From [Bacillus] selenitireducens MLS10 (GTDB taxonomy: Bacteria > Bacillota > Bacilli > Bacillales > Salisediminibacteriaceae): 64,000 nucleotides of DNA. Below, piece by piece: positions 35,285 to 45,179 of this stretch (positions within the stretch are counted from its first letter, which is position 1; each line of letters begins with the position of its first letter). Under the pieces are notes generated by a model, which saw nothing but the letters and a program-made list of their open reading frames with translations, made no database searches and was not told where the DNA came from. Made by a program: the position numbers and the translations under genes. The stretch spans positions 1,666,384 to 1,730,383 of the forward strand of contig NC_014219.1 of assembly GCF_000093085.1 (NCBI RefSeq), given 5' to 3'.

Positions 35285-37242
35285 TATTTTCCTTCGATTT
35301 TCTTCTTGCGGATGGACTGAATGACGATCAATCCGACAAAGATCAAGAATCCGGTTCCTTCGATCACATAGCTTCCTGGTGTGATCAGCATGAAACCGGC
35401 AGCGAAAAGGAGCAGCCGTTCATACCATTTAAAGGAATAGATGAAATAATTCATCATCACTGCACTGATGGCAGCCATGCCAAGTAGTGATGTAAGGACG
35501 AGGAATATGACTGTCATCACGTCTGCATCAACAAGGAGAAGCGCCGGATTGTATACAAAGACATACGGGATAATAAACCCGGCGATTGCAAGCTTGAAGG
35601 CGGTGACACCTGCTTTCATCGGATTCGCCCTGGCGATGCCGGCTCCGGCATACGCCGCCAGACACACAGGCGGAGTGATGTCTGCGACAATCCCAAAGTA
35701 AAAGACAAAGAAATGAGCAGATATCTCCGGGACACCGAATTCAATCAGTGCCGGAGCTGCCATGGATGCCGTGACAACATAGTTGGCTGTTGTAGGCAGA
35801 CCCATTCCAAGCAATATACATGCGATCATCGTAAAGAACAAGAGTAAGAACAGATTGTCTCCGGCAAGGCCCAACAGCCCACCTGCAATCTTTCCGCCGA
35901 GACCTGTGAAGACGACAATCCCCACTATGATACCGGCACTGGCACACGCAGCAATGACCGGAAGGGCAACCCGTGCCCCTTCTTCAAGGGCCGCAATGAT
36001 CCGCTTTGGTGTCATGCGCGTGTCTTTTTTGAAGAAGCTAACAGCAAAGGCAGTTGCGATCCCCCCGAGTGCCGCATACATCGGTGTACGTCCGTCAACA
36101 AGCATGGAGATGATGACGACAAGAGGAAGCAGCAAATAGGAATTCTTCAGGAGTCCTTTTGCTGAGGGAAGTTCTTCCTTCGGTAAACCGGTAATGCCAA
36201 AGCGCTTTGCCTCGAAGTGTGTTCCCATAAAGACACCGGTAAAATAGAGCAAGGCGGGGATAATCCCGATAATAATGATATCACTGTAGCTGACGCTCGA
36301 TACGTATTCGGCCATGATGAACGCCGCTGCCCCCATGATTGGCGGCATGATCTGACCGCCAGTTGAAGCAGAGGCTTCAGCGGCAGCAGAGAATTCGGGC
36401 CTGAATCCGGCACGTTTCATCATTGGAATGGTAAATGACCCGGAAGCCACTGTGTTTGCAACGGAACTGCCCGTTACCGTGCCTTGCATGGCAGAGGCTG
36501 CGACGGCGGCTTTTGCTGTTCCACCGGTAAAACGCCCGGTTGCTCCGAATGCAAGGTCGTTAAAATACTGACCGACGCCTGTCTTTGTCAGCATGACACC
36601 GAAGAACAGGAATAAAAAGATGTACTGAGACGAAATCTGAATCGGCGTTCCGAAGATGGCATCGGATGAATAAAACAACCGCCTCGAAAGACCTTCCCAG
36701 CTGAAACCGCCGTGTCCGAAATACGGGATATTCGTTCCGAACATCCCGTAAACAATCGCGAGTGTGGCGATTACGACAATCGGCATTCCAACTGCCCGTC
36801 TGGTTGCTTCAAGCAGCAGAACAATCCCGATGGTTGCAACGATGATATCAATGGTGGTAAAGCCGAGGACTCTGGCAGCGCCGGTTATCCAGTCGTATCT
36901 GAATATAATGTAATAAATTGAGGCCATGGATAAAAACGCCAGAACCACATCATACCAGGGAACGCCAACTTTTTTTTGACCGCCGGCTTTTGCCGGGTAT
37001 AAAAGAAATATCAATCCCAAGCCCGTCCCCAAATGTACAGCTCCCTGGAGGAGAGATACCAGTGGACCGCCGCTTAGCGGAGTGGCTCGCCATAAATGAA
37101 ACACCGTCAGGGATATGGCAAGAAATGCAATGACCCAGGCCCATTTACCGGGAAATTGTCGAAATGATGATTCCTTATCATATTTTGAAAGCATTTCTTC
37201 TTTTTCTTTTTCTGACAAAAACTCTTCTTTATTCTCTGACAT
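35284..37242 (-). CDS. TRAP transporter permease, fused DctQ-DctM type (TAXI system)
   Basis: A 652-residue membrane protein with about 16-18 helices: a small 4-helix DctQ-like part is fused to a 12-helix DctM-like part, as usual for TAXI-type TRAP systems. The motif-rich helices (TGSSVANTVASGSFTIPMMKRAGF, GGQIMPPIMGAAAFIMAEY, GMGLPTTANYVV) are characteristic. It uses an ion gradient, often sodium, to import a small organic acid or amino acid delivered by the binding protein encoded upstream. The start is the ATG at 37242 after GAGGTGA. The ligand cannot be deduced. Confidence 0.93.
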   Translation of the reverse strand: MSENKEEFLSEKEKEEMLSKYDKESSFRQFPGKWAWVIAFLAISLTVFHLWRATPLSGGPLVSLLQGAVHLGTGLGLIFLLYPAKAGGQKKVGVPWYDVVLAFLSMASIYYIIFRYDWITGAARVLGFTTIDIIVATIGIVLLLEATRRAVGMPIVVIATLAIVYGMFGTNIPYFGHGGFSWEGLSRRLFYSSDAIFGTPIQISSQYIFLFLFFGVMLTKTGVGQYFNDLAFGATGRFTGGTAKAAVAASAMQGTVTGSSVANTVASGSFTIPMMKRAGFRPEFSAAAEASASTGGQIMPPIMGAAAFIMAEYVSSVSYSDIIIIGIIPALLYFTGVFMGTHFEAKRFGITGLPKEELPSAKGLLKNSYLLLPLVVIISMLVDGRTPMYAALGGIATAFAVSFFKKDTRMTPKRIIAALEEGARVALPVIAACASAGIIVGIVVFTGLGGKIAGGLLGLAGDNLFLLLFFTMIACILLGMGLPTTANYVVTASMAAPALIEFGVPEISAHFFVFYFGIVADITPPVCLAAYAGAGIARANPMKAGVTAFKLAIAGFIIPYVFVYNPALLLVDADVMTVIFLVLTSLLGMAAISAVMMNYFIYSFKWYERLLLFAAGFMLITPGSYVIEGTGFLIFVGLIVIQSIRKKKIEGK

Positions 37243-37453
37243 TGCAGTCACCTCACTGATTCACTCTTTTTCGTAAAACCCCCAATTCGCTGATCAATCC
37301 ACGAAAGCACAGGATCGTTTATTATTTTCATTCCTGCGTTTTCGTCGATCTTCTGCATAGCCATTTTTGCAGAGGATAAAGTCAGTCGAATATTTCATAT
37401 TTAACATAAATATATGACAATCACAATGGTTGAAATTGGATAGTAAACGGATG

Positions 37454-37482
37454 AAAAAGCCGGACAGATCATGTCCGGCTTT
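37454..37482 (-). terminator. Hairpin between binding-protein and permease genes
   Basis: AAAAGCCGGAC / GTCCGGCTTTT with a seven-base loop, a complete terminator on either strand. Placed between the TAXI binding-protein gene and the permease gene, it would cut most transcripts after the binding protein and so give more of it than of the permease. Confidence 0.85.
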
Positions 37483-37496
37483 TCATTTCAATTCAA

Positions 37497-38474
37497 TCAG
37501 TCAAGGAGACCCTGTTCCTGGAAGTAACGTTCAGCACCTGGGTGCATTGGCAGGCCGTCTGAACCGTTCAGTGCATTTTCAAGTGTGAGGTGCTCACCTT
37601 GTGCATGAGAAACACTGCCGGCATTATCGAAAAGAGCACGGGTAATTTCATAACCGAGATCTTCATCAATCGTGTCAGTCGACCCGACAAGAACAGCGTA
37701 TGCCGTAATTGCCTGGATGTCTTCCTCAAGGAAATCATATGAATCTGCAGGAATCGTGAACGCCTCGTAACCGGAGTTTTCCTCAATATAACCAAGGCCC
37801 TCATCGCTCAGTGAAATCATCTGAATATCAGCTGAGATAGACAGTTCGTCGATGCTTCCGGCCGGAAGACCGAGAAGACCAAAAGAAGCGTCAAGGTTAC
37901 CGTCCTGAATACGGCCGGCTGCGTCACCAAATCCTTCTTCGTACGCATCGTAATCGCCGTCTTCAAGTCCGTATGCTTCGAGGATCAATTTCGCAGCTGC
38001 CTGTGTGCCGCTTCCCGGTGGTCCAATGGCAACGCGCATACCTTCAAGGTCTGCGATCGATTCAATGCCGCTGTCTTCAGTTGTGACAATCTGCATTACC
38101 TCAGGATAGATATGACCCATGAAGCCGAAATTGTCGATCTCAACACCTTCAAAGTCACCGTCTCCTGTTAATGCATCCAATGCAGGCAGGTGAACCGTCA
38201 TACCGAGTTCAAATTCGCCCTGTGCGATATTCGACAGGTTGTCAACAGATGCACCGGATGACACGGCACTGAGATCAAACCCGTCATAGCCTTCGACGTT
38301 ATTGTTAATGACGTTGGCCATTTCTGTACCGAGCGGGTAATATGTACCGCCGGTTGAACCAGTACCAAGCTGAAGGCTGCTTACTTCAGCAGTGTCATTA
38401 CCGTCCCCGCAAGCTGCAAGTAGAATGCTTCCGGCTGCGGCCAATGCGATGAGGCCTGTTCCTTTTTTGTTCAT
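37497..38474 (-). CDS. TAXI-family TRAP transporter substrate-binding lipoprotein
   Basis: A 326-residue predicted lipoprotein (lipobox ILLAAC) of the TAXI binding-protein family, with the name-giving segment near the N-terminus as LQLGTGSTGGTYYPLG and later VAIGPPGSGTQAAAKLILEAYGL. Ligands of the family include glutamate and other organic acids; none can be named here. The protein is strongly acidic, in line with a salty exterior. The ATG at 38474 follows AAAGGGGG; an upstream start would disrupt the signal peptide. Confidence 0.92.
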   Translation of the reverse strand: MNKKGTGLIALAAAGSILLAACGDGNDTAEVSSLQLGTGSTGGTYYPLGTEMANVINNNVEGYDGFDLSAVSSGASVDNLSNIAQGEFELGMTVHLPALDALTGDGDFEGVEIDNFGFMGHIYPEVMQIVTTEDSGIESIADLEGMRVAIGPPGSGTQAAAKLILEAYGLEDGDYDAYEEGFGDAAGRIQDGNLDASFGLLGLPAGSIDELSISADIQMISLSDEGLGYIEENSGYEAFTIPADSYDFLEEDIQAITAYAVLVGSTDTIDEDLGYEITRALFDNAGSVSHAQGEHLTLENALNGSDGLPMHPGAERYFQEQGLLD

Positions 38475-38735
38475 GTGTAATTCCCCCTTTAGAATTCGTA
38501 AAAATACCAACCATCGTATAAAAGATGGCTGATATTCTCTTACATTTAATCAAATTAATTTAAAAATGTCAAAAATAAAATCGCGAAAAGCTGTGAAAAA
38601 CATCTGTATCAGTTCCATAAAGACTGACATACGTACAATCAGGGGCTCTGGCTCATCTGTTGTATGATACAGCTCACGAAAGCAGAAAATCTGACGGCCC
38701 CAGTCCGAAAAAGCCTCATTGAATAAATATGCATA

Positions 38736-40115
38736 TTATTCGTTGTCTGCTTTCTGTTCATTTCTGTCCACAAAAGACATGTTTCGCCACTTCCCCTGTC
38801 GCCATCTGCGGATCATCAGCAGACCTCTCAGCCATTCATCGAGGGTCATCGCAATCCAAATTCCGATCAGGCCCAGTCCGAACCAAATCCCTGCCATATA
38901 GCTCACCAATACAGCGACTCCCCACATTGACAGAATCCCGATGTAAACCGGGTATCTGACGTCTCCCGCAGCACGTAATGTATTGATGATAATTAAATTT
39001 GCAGCCCTGCCGGGTTCAAGAATGACGGTAATGATGAGAAGTATTCCGCCAAGCTGAATGATGTCCTGATTATCGGTAAAGATACTGAACAGCTGATCAC
39101 TGAATACCATGAACAGAAACGAAACGAAGACGGAGACACCCGCCCCGATCCCCAAGCTTTTCATCGCACGCTGATAAGCATCCTCATAACGCTTTTCTCC
39201 TATCATATGGCCTACGAGTATTTGCGTCCCCTGGCCGATGGCAATGGAGAACAGGAAGGCAAACATGACAATGTTGATGGTATAGACCCTTGTTGTGAGA
39301 GCCACCGTACCCATCGATGCAATAAAATAGGTAATGACCATTTGGGAGGCATTGTAAGACAGCTGTTCGCCGGCAGCAGGAATCCCGATTCTGAAGAGAT
39401 CGGCAAATTCCTGTTTCGGGAATGTGCTGAATGTTTTTTTCCAAGGCAAGTCTCCCTGGACTCTCCTGTAGAGGACGGCAAAAAGTACAACTGTCCCGAG
39501 AGCGCGGCTGAACGCAGTACTCATGGCTACACCGGTAGCCCCGAGTTCAGGGGCACCGAATGCTCCAAAAATGAAGATATAATTACCGATGACGTTTAAC
39601 ACGTTCATCCCGAGCGTCACGTACATGGCGTCTTTTGTGAAGCCGTGACTTTTAATAACGGCGGACAAGGTCATGATTAAAGCCTGAACGAAGGCAAATC
39701 CACCGACAATCTGCAAGTAAATCAGGGCAATGTCGATTAACTCTTCGGGAATATTCATTAATGTAAGAATCTGTTCACCGAAGAGAAATAAACCGATACT
39801 TAACAGCAGCCCCAAAAAGATATTGGCAACAATGGATACTACGGCAATGATCCCCGCCCGTTCATATTTTTTTGCGCCCAGGTTTTGTGCGATTAAAATG
39901 GTCGTTCCTGCGGCAACAAAACCGAACATGACAATGATGACACTCATAATCTGATTGGAAACGCCGACTGCAGCTACTGAATCATCATCATATTGACTGA
40001 GCATCAGCGTGTCTGCATTCCCCATCAGCATATGTAACAGAATTTCAATAAATATAGGCCATGTAATGGCGAATAACGTCATTTTTGATGCAGTTTTCTT
40101 TTGAGCTTCAGTCAT
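38736..40115 (-). CDS. MATE-family efflux transporter
   Basis: A 459-residue multidrug and toxin extrusion protein with 12 predicted helices in two related halves (ITWPIFIEILLHMLMGNADTLMLSQYDDDSVAAVGVSNQI at the start; FRIGIPAAGEQLSYNASQMVITYFIASMG opening the second half). It exports drugs or metabolites in exchange for sodium or protons. The start has only a weak GGTGACC site. Monocistronic, facing the chemoreceptor gene at 40484 across a 368-base gap. Confidence 0.92.
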   Translation of the reverse strand: MTEAQKKTASKMTLFAITWPIFIEILLHMLMGNADTLMLSQYDDDSVAAVGVSNQIMSVIIVMFGFVAAGTTILIAQNLGAKKYERAGIIAVVSIVANIFLGLLLSIGLFLFGEQILTLMNIPEELIDIALIYLQIVGGFAFVQALIMTLSAVIKSHGFTKDAMYVTLGMNVLNVIGNYIFIFGAFGAPELGATGVAMSTAFSRALGTVVLFAVLYRRVQGDLPWKKTFSTFPKQEFADLFRIGIPAAGEQLSYNASQMVITYFIASMGTVALTTRVYTINIVMFAFLFSIAIGQGTQILVGHMIGEKRYEDAYQRAMKSLGIGAGVSVFVSFLFMVFSDQLFSIFTDNQDIIQLGGILLIITVILEPGRAANLIIINTLRAAGDVRYPVYIGILSMWGVAVLVSYMAGIWFGLGLIGIWIAMTLDEWLRGLLMIRRWRQGKWRNMSFVDRNEQKADNE

Positions 40116-40364
40116 GAAAGGTCACCATCTTTCTGTCATCATATACGGTTGGTTCCAAGAGAGGCTGATTGGTATTATGTAAATGAGCACCAGGAGGAAG
40201 TCTGCTTCAGAAGCATTCATTATGACATAACCTGAAATAAAATAGCCAGATCAAATCAGGAGAGTTCGGTACATAAATCCTCGTTACTATAAAATCAGAA
40301 CACAGACAGACATTCAATGATAAATATCCTGCAATGAAAGGTTGATGAAAAAAGATTGAAGCGG

Positions 40365-40393
40365 TTTCAATTATAACAGAATCATGCTATAAT
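40365..40393 (+). promoter_or_regulatory. Promoter of the chemoreceptor gene
   Basis: An extended -10 TGCTATAAT (hexamer 40388-40393) lies 17 bases after a poor -35 (TTTCAA, 40365-40370). A cre-like element AGCGGTTTCA overlaps the -35 region and LacI-type operators follow downstream. The rest of the 368-base gap (40116-40483) holds no gene. Confidence 0.65.
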
Positions 40394-40405
40394 CACCTCA
40401 ATTAC

Positions 40406-40417
40406 GCAAACGATTGC
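40406..40417. promoter_or_regulatory. LacI/CcpA-type operator upstream of the chemoreceptor gene (site 1)
   Basis: GCAAACGATTGC has GCAA/TTGC arms around the CG core of LacI-family operators. It begins 13 bases after the -10 element, in a position to block transcription. The same core GCAAACGATT occurs twice before the maltodextrin operon. Confidence 0.65.
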
Positions 40418-40442
40418 ATAACGATCGCTGTACGATTGGTTT

Positions 40443-40455
40443 TGCAAACGTTGCA
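40443..40455. promoter_or_regulatory. LacI-type operator upstream of the chemoreceptor gene (site 2)
   Basis: TGCAAACGTTGCA is an inverted repeat with a CG core, related to site 1, 29 bases before the GTG start of the chemoreceptor gene. Confidence 0.6.
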
Positions 40456-40483
40456 TAAAACGTGCAAATAAGGAGGGACAGTA

Positions 40484-42211
40484 GTGAAAGTGCAATTGAG
40501 GCGGCTGTTTCAAAGGAAAGACAAAAGCAGGAGAACCAATAAAATGGTTCGCACACTCTATGGATTAATTGCGGTGATCGTCATGGTGTCGCTATCTGCA
40601 GGAGCGATCATTCTCCATTATTCATCGCAGGTTCAGGAACAGAGTCAGTCAATGGAAGAGACATCACAATTTCAGGATCAGTATACGGAACTTGTCATGA
40701 CCATTAAACAAATTGGTCTATTGAATTACCAGCTTGTCACCGATGGCTATAGTGAAGACCAGATCAATGAACTGGATCGTTTACTCACTGAAGCGGACAG
40801 TCATTACATAAGTCTCGTAAATGATGCAGATGAACAGGGGGAAATCAGGCATTACCTGGATTTTATTGAAGACAGTTTGACAGCTTATCGTCAGCTTTAT
40901 GATGATCATTTCTCCACGATTTATGTCGGAGATGAGGTTGAGCGGATACGCTCGAGGGTTGTTCCGGTGATTACCAGAACTGAAGTATCTCTCGCGAACG
41001 TTGATGATCGCATTCAGAATCAACTCACTGACAACAGGGAAAATGCTGCAGGAAATCTGGAGGCAGCTTTGCAGACAACAAATACAATGACAATAGGTGC
41101 GATTACTGTCCTGCTTTTTGTCCCATTAGTCTCACTCATCCTGTTTGCAACTTCATTCAGAAATGGATTCCGTCATGTGTTGGAACGAATTAATGCATAC
41201 GACAATGGGGATCTCTCATTTGAACACTCACACGAAAGAACGGATGAATTCGGTCATGTGGATAAGAGGCTCGGGCACATGGGAGATACCCTGAATAAGC
41301 TGTTTAAAGTGAATGAAGAGGTTGGTGCGAAGGTATATGAACTGACGGATGCTGCTGATCGTATGTCTCATGAGCAAATTCGCGGGATGGATCATATTTC
41401 AGCTTCCATGACGCAATTTACAAAACAAACCGCGAGCCAATCGGAGTTTGTTTCGTCAGTCTCAGCGACAACAGAACAAGTATCGGCAGGTTCTCAGGAA
41501 ATCCGTTCCTCGATTGAACAAATGAATGCCCGGATGACGCAGGTGAATCAGGTAACCGAAAACGGCAGGGAGACGATGCTGTCACTGCAGGAACTTGTGA
41601 AGAGGCTGATCAAAGAGGCGGAAACCGCCAAAACCGATGTAGGGCAGATGAAAGAGAAACTCGAACATATGTCAAAGTTCCTTGAAGGCATTGACGGGAT
41701 CGCCGATCAGACGAATCTCCTTGCCATCAATGCATCCATTGAAGCGGCGAAAGCAGGGAAGGAAGGCAGAAGTTTTGCTGTGGTGGCTGATGAAATTCGA
41801 AAACTGTCGCAAGGTACGAATGATTTTTCCAAGCAGTCTGCAGAGGTCGTCAAGGAATTGAACCGTGATACTGATCAGGTGTTCCAATCTTTTGGTTCAC
41901 TGACAGAACGGATGCGCGAGACCGGAGAACGTTCAGAAAAAACGACTGAACTGTTCACGGACATTGCACTGTCGAATCGTTCCGCATCGAAAGATCAGGC
42001 AGATATAGAAGAGTCGATTGCGCAGATCAATGAAGCGATTGAGGAAGTGGTAGAAGCCGTTACAGAACTTGCGGATTCGGCAGTGGAACTTGAATCAAGG
42101 ACGAAAGAGGTGGATCAGGAAGTGACCGTTCAACAAGAGCGTCAGACGCTTCTCAACGATCAGGTCAGAACCATTACCGAAGAGAGTGCCAAATTAAAGT
42201 CAGGCCTCTGA
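40484..42211 (+). CDS. Methyl-accepting chemotaxis protein with extracellular sensor domain
   Basis: A 575-residue chemoreceptor of the classical type: helix 1 (about 22-45), an extracellular helical domain (45-200) resembling four-helix-bundle sensors, helix 2 (about 203-228), HAMP-like region, and a cytoplasmic signalling domain with tip [21 protein letters not shown] near 410-430. The GTG start follows AGGAGGGACA. Its promoter carries the same LacI-type operators as the maltodextrin transporter operon just downstream, so it is likely made when that sugar is available and may mediate taxis to it, perhaps through the binding protein. That link is inference. Confidence 0.92.
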   Translation: MKVQLRRLFQRKDKSRRTNKMVRTLYGLIAVIVMVSLSAGAIILHYSSQVQEQSQSMEETSQFQDQYTELVMTIKQIGLLNYQLVTDGYSEDQINELDRLLTEADSHYISLVNDADEQGEIRHYLDFIEDSLTAYRQLYDDHFSTIYVGDEVERIRSRVVPVITRTEVSLANVDDRIQNQLTDNRENAAGNLEAALQTTNTMTIGAITVLLFVPLVSLILFATSFRNGFRHVLERINAYDNGDLSFEHSHERTDEFGHVDKRLGHMGDTLNKLFKVNEEVGAKVYELTDAADRMSHEQIRGMDHISASMTQFTKQTASQSEFVSSVSATTEQVSAGSQEIRSSIEQMNARMTQVNQVTENGRETMLSLQELVKRLIKEAETAKTDVGQMKEKLEHMSKFLEGIDGIADQTNLLAINASIEAAKAGKEGRSFAVVADEIRKLSQGTNDFSKQSAEVVKELNRDTDQVFQSFGSLTERMRETGERSEKTTELFTDIALSNRSASKDQADIEESIAQINEAIEEVVEAVTELADSAVELESRTKEVDQEVTVQQERQTLLNDQVRTITEESAKLKSGL

Positions 42212-42273
42212 GACTGATGGGGAAAGCCCTTACACGTTTTCTTGTGACTTGGCAAAAAAGTTTACAAAAAGGG

Positions 42274-42303
42274 TTGCTATTCTTTGAATGTTGGTAGTAT
42301 AAT
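42274..42303 (+). promoter_or_regulatory. Promoter of the maltodextrin transporter operon
   Basis: TTGCTA (42274-42279) and a perfect TATAAT (42298-42303) with an 18-base spacer. Two LacI/CcpA-type operators lie directly downstream. Confidence 0.75.
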
Positions 42304-42317
42304 GAATTCATAAGCGA

Positions 42318-42331
42318 TGCAAACGATTTCA
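42318..42331. promoter_or_regulatory. CcpA/LacI-type operator before the maltodextrin operon (site 1)
   Basis: TGCAAACGATTTCA matches 13 of 14 positions of the Bacillus cre consensus TGWAANCGNTNWCA and also shares the core GCAAACGATT with the sites near the chemoreceptor gene. It lies within the first 30 transcribed bases, a repressing position. CcpA, the local LacI-type protein, or both could bind. Confidence 0.65.
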
Positions 42332-42365
42332 CGAATAAGTATCGCGTTTCTTTTGCATCGTTCAT

Positions 42366-42377
42366 GCAAACGATTGT
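42366..42377. promoter_or_regulatory. LacI-type operator before the maltodextrin operon (site 2)
   Basis: GCAAACGATTGT repeats the ten-base core of the other sites 47 bases after site 1. An inverted partial copy (TTGCATCGTT, 42353-42362) lies just before it. Confidence 0.55.
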
Positions 42378-42466
42378 CTCATGTTGCACTGTTCCTTGAA
42401 AGCAGGGGCCAGTGAGCGGAGTGAATCGTTGGCAACTATTAAAACAATTTTTAAGGGGGAAACACC

Positions 42467-43798
42467 ATGTTTAAAAGCAAGCCAGTTTTACGTTCACTCA
42501 CAGTTGTATCTGCTTTATCGCTGGGACTCGTTGCCTGCGGAAACAATGATGACGGTAACAACAACGAAGTCGCTGTCAATGATCCGGGTAACAACAATGA
42601 AGTAAACGAAGAAAATCATGACGACAACAATGAAGGAAATGCCAATGGCGATGCAGAAGCGCCGGACAAGCCTGAATCACTCGCAATGTGGGTCAATGAC
42701 GAGGATGCCCAGCTTGATGCGTATGAAGAAATTGCAGCAAACTTTGAAGCTGAATACGATATCGAAGTGGATATCACACCTTATTCCATGCTTGAACAGA
42801 CAGAGGGTATGTCTCTGGATGGTCCTGCAGGCCAAGGTCCGGATCTATTCTTCCAGCCGCATGACAGAATGGGTGATATTTCAAGACAAGGTCTTGCTCT
42901 TGAACTTGATCTGACTGCTGATCAGGAAGCTCGATTGGCTGAATACAATGAAGAAGCTGTGACTTCTTTCAGTTACGAAGGCGTTCAGTACGGTATTCCG
43001 GCTGTTGTTGAAACATATGCATTGTTCCGCAACACAGATCTTGTTCCTGATGCTCCTGAAACGATGGACGAAATGATGGATATCGCAAGAGACCTGACTG
43101 GTGATGGCAGCTACGGTTTCCTTATGGAAGCAACAAACTTCTACTTCACTTATCCATTCCTGACTGGCCCTGGCGGTTATGTATTTGCTCAGGATGCTGA
43201 TGGTGTCTACGATCCGGAGGATATTGGTCTTGCTTCTCCTGGGGCTGTTGAAGGTGCAGAAACGATTGCTTCATGGTTTGAGGAAGGATTAATGCCTGTT
43301 GGAATTGATGGTGACACGATGAATGGACTGTTCACTGATGGCCAGGTCGGCATGGTTGTAACAGGTCCATGGTCGATCCCTGACTATGAGAGTGCTCTTG
43401 GCGACAGTCTGGCAATTTCACCACTTCCGGAGTGGGAAGGTGAGCGCCTCAGTTCATTCTCAGGTAACAAGGGCTGGTTGGTAAACTATTACTCTGAGAA
43501 TCCATACTGGGCGACTGAACTTGCGTTGTTCCTGACGAACGCTGAGAACTCTGAAATTTATTTTGAAACTGCCGGTGAGCTTCCAGCTCATTCTGCCGTC
43601 ACAATTGATGATGAGTTCATGTCTCCGATCTTCGAACAAACTAATTATGCTGAACCAATGCCGAACATTCCAGCGATGTCTCAGGTTTGGGAACCAATTG
43701 GTGACGCGCTGCAATTTATCTCTCAAGGTGACGACCCACAGGAAGTCCTTGAAGAAGCCGTTCAACAAATTCAAGAACAGATTGCAATGACGCAATAA
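42467..43798 (+). CDS. mdxE: Maltose/maltodextrin ABC transporter substrate-binding lipoprotein
   Basis: A 443-residue predicted lipoprotein (lipobox GLVAC near residue 24) with an unusually long Asn/Asp/Glu-rich linker (25-68) before a family 1 solute-binding domain. Signatures such as YEEIAANFEAEYDIEVDI, GQGPDLFFQPHDRMG and VTGPWSIPDY match maltose/maltodextrin binding proteins (MalE, MdxE). It captures the sugar outside the cell and delivers it to the two permeases encoded next. AAGGGGGAAA precedes the ATG. The sugar is inferred from family and from the permeases. Confidence 0.9.
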   Translation: MFKSKPVLRSLTVVSALSLGLVACGNNDDGNNNEVAVNDPGNNNEVNEENHDDNNEGNANGDAEAPDKPESLAMWVNDEDAQLDAYEEIAANFEAEYDIEVDITPYSMLEQTEGMSLDGPAGQGPDLFFQPHDRMGDISRQGLALELDLTADQEARLAEYNEEAVTSFSYEGVQYGIPAVVETYALFRNTDLVPDAPETMDEMMDIARDLTGDGSYGFLMEATNFYFTYPFLTGPGGYVFAQDADGVYDPEDIGLASPGAVEGAETIASWFEEGLMPVGIDGDTMNGLFTDGQVGMVVTGPWSIPDYESALGDSLAISPLPEWEGERLSSFSGNKGWLVNYYSENPYWATELALFLTNAENSEIYFETAGELPAHSAVTIDDEFMSPIFEQTNYAEPMPNIPAMSQVWEPIGDALQFISQGDDPQEVLEEAVQQIQEQIAMTQ

Positions 43799-43820
43799 AT
43801 TTAATTTGGCATGAAAGGCA

Positions 43821-43855
43821 GGATCAGGGGTCGCCCCCTGATCCCCCCTTTTTCA
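43821..43855 (+). terminator. Intra-operon hairpin after the binding-protein gene
   Basis: GGATCAGGGG / CCCCTGATCC with a short GC-rich loop followed by CCCCTTTTT. It probably stops part of the transcripts or protects the 3' end of the binding-protein message, giving an excess of binding protein over permease. Confidence 0.75.
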
Positions 43856-43871
43856 GTTAGGAGGAAACGCA

Positions 43872-45179
43872 ATGGCTGCGGATAAAAACCAGACAGATGA
43901 TATGATTGTAAATCCGAAGCATAACCCGAAAGTGGCCGCATTGTTATCGGTTGTACCTGGTCTGGGACAAATCTATAACAAGCGTTATTTAAAAGGAACA
44001 GTCCTATTTATTCTCTTTGCTGCTTTTCTTGTCGCCATGTTTGACTTTTTGTCAACTGGACTGCAAGGGTTGGTTACACTGGGAACTGAACCACGGGTAG
44101 ATGACTCACGGGTTTTTCTCAGTAACGGGATTTTGGCACTGATTTTTACTGTCTTTATTCTTTCAATGTATGGAATCTCAATACAGGATGCTTATAAAGA
44201 CGCAAAGAGAATACAACTAGGATGGGTCGTGCCGGGTGCACGTGAAGGATTCAAAAACGCCTGGGACAACAGTTTTCCATACCTGATTATTGCACCGGGT
44301 TTAACACTTCTCATTTTCGTTGTCGTATTCCCACTGATGTTTATGATGTTCCTTGCCTTCACAAACCTGAGCCCGACAAATCAGCCTCCAAGGCATCTGC
44401 TTGAGTGGGTGGGTTTTCAGAATTTCGTCGATCTCTTCGCGATGGATATTTGGCGCAGAACATTTGTGAATGTCCTTTCCTGGACCTTGATTTGGACGTT
44501 TGTGGCAACGACTTTGCAGATTGCACTAGCGATGTTTCTTGCCATTATCGTGAATGATCCGCGGATCCGGTTCAAAAAACTGATTCGCACAGTCTTTATT
44601 CTTCCATGGGCAGTTCCTGCCTTTGTCACGATTATCATTTTCTCAGCACTTTTCAATGATAACTTTGGTGCGATTAACACACAGATTCTGATTCCGCTGT
44701 TTGGCGATGGATTACCGTGGTTGCAAAATGCCACATTCACCCGAATAGCACTGATAATGATTCAGGTCTGGCTTGGCTTCCCGTTTGTGTATGCCCTGTT
44801 TACCGGTGTTCTTCAAAGTATCTCGTCCGACTGGTATGAGGCCGCTGATATTGATGGAGCCAACCGTTGGCAAAAGTTCCGCAACATCACGTTCCCACAT
44901 TTGATGTTTGCGACGGGACCACTTTTAATCATGCAGTATTCTTTTAACTTTAATAATTTTAATATTATCTACCTGTTTAACCAGGGCGGGCCACCGGTCC
45001 GAAACCAGGTTGCAGGGGGTACGGATATCCTGATTTCCTGGGTATACGGTTTGACTTTTGAGACCGGACAGATTGCGATGGCTGCGGCGATCTCAATTAT
45101 TCTCGGACTGATGGTGGCCACATTCGCTTTCTTCCAGTTCCGTCGTTCGCGGTCCTTTAAAGAGGAGGGGACATTCTAA
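43872..45179 (+). CDS. mdxF: Maltodextrin ABC transporter permease (MalF/MdxF type)
   Basis: A 435-residue permease, the length of B. subtilis MdxF. An N-terminal segment (ALLSVVPGLGQIYNKRYLKGTVLFILF) with two extra helices precedes the standard six-helix core; the EAA loop is YEAADIDGANRWQKFRNITFPHL. With the next gene product it forms the translocation channel. No ATPase is encoded nearby; in Bacilli MsmX usually powers such systems. The stop overlaps the start of mdxG (TAATG). Confidence 0.93.
   Translation: MAADKNQTDDMIVNPKHNPKVAALLSVVPGLGQIYNKRYLKGTVLFILFAAFLVAMFDFLSTGLQGLVTLGTEPRVDDSRVFLSNGILALIFTVFILSMYGISIQDAYKDAKRIQLGWVVPGAREGFKNAWDNSFPYLIIAPGLTLLIFVVVFPLMFMMFLAFTNLSPTNQPPRHLLEWVGFQNFVDLFAMDIWRRTFVNVLSWTLIWTFVATTLQIALAMFLAIIVNDPRIRFKKLIRTVFILPWAVPAFVTIIIFSALFNDNFGAINTQILIPLFGDGLPWLQNATFTRIALIMIQVWLGFPFVYALFTGVLQSISSDWYEAADIDGANRWQKFRNITFPHLMFATGPLLIMQYSFNFNNFNIIYLFNQGGPPVRNQVAGGTDILISWVYGLTFETGQIAMAAAISIILGLMVATFAFFQFRRSRSFKEEGTF

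Noticed and set aside
40356-40370. A full CcpA cre site TTGAAGCGGTTTCAA at the chemoreceptor promoter
   Set aside because: It is a good dyad but has two mismatches to the cre consensus on either strand; mentioned only as cre-like.
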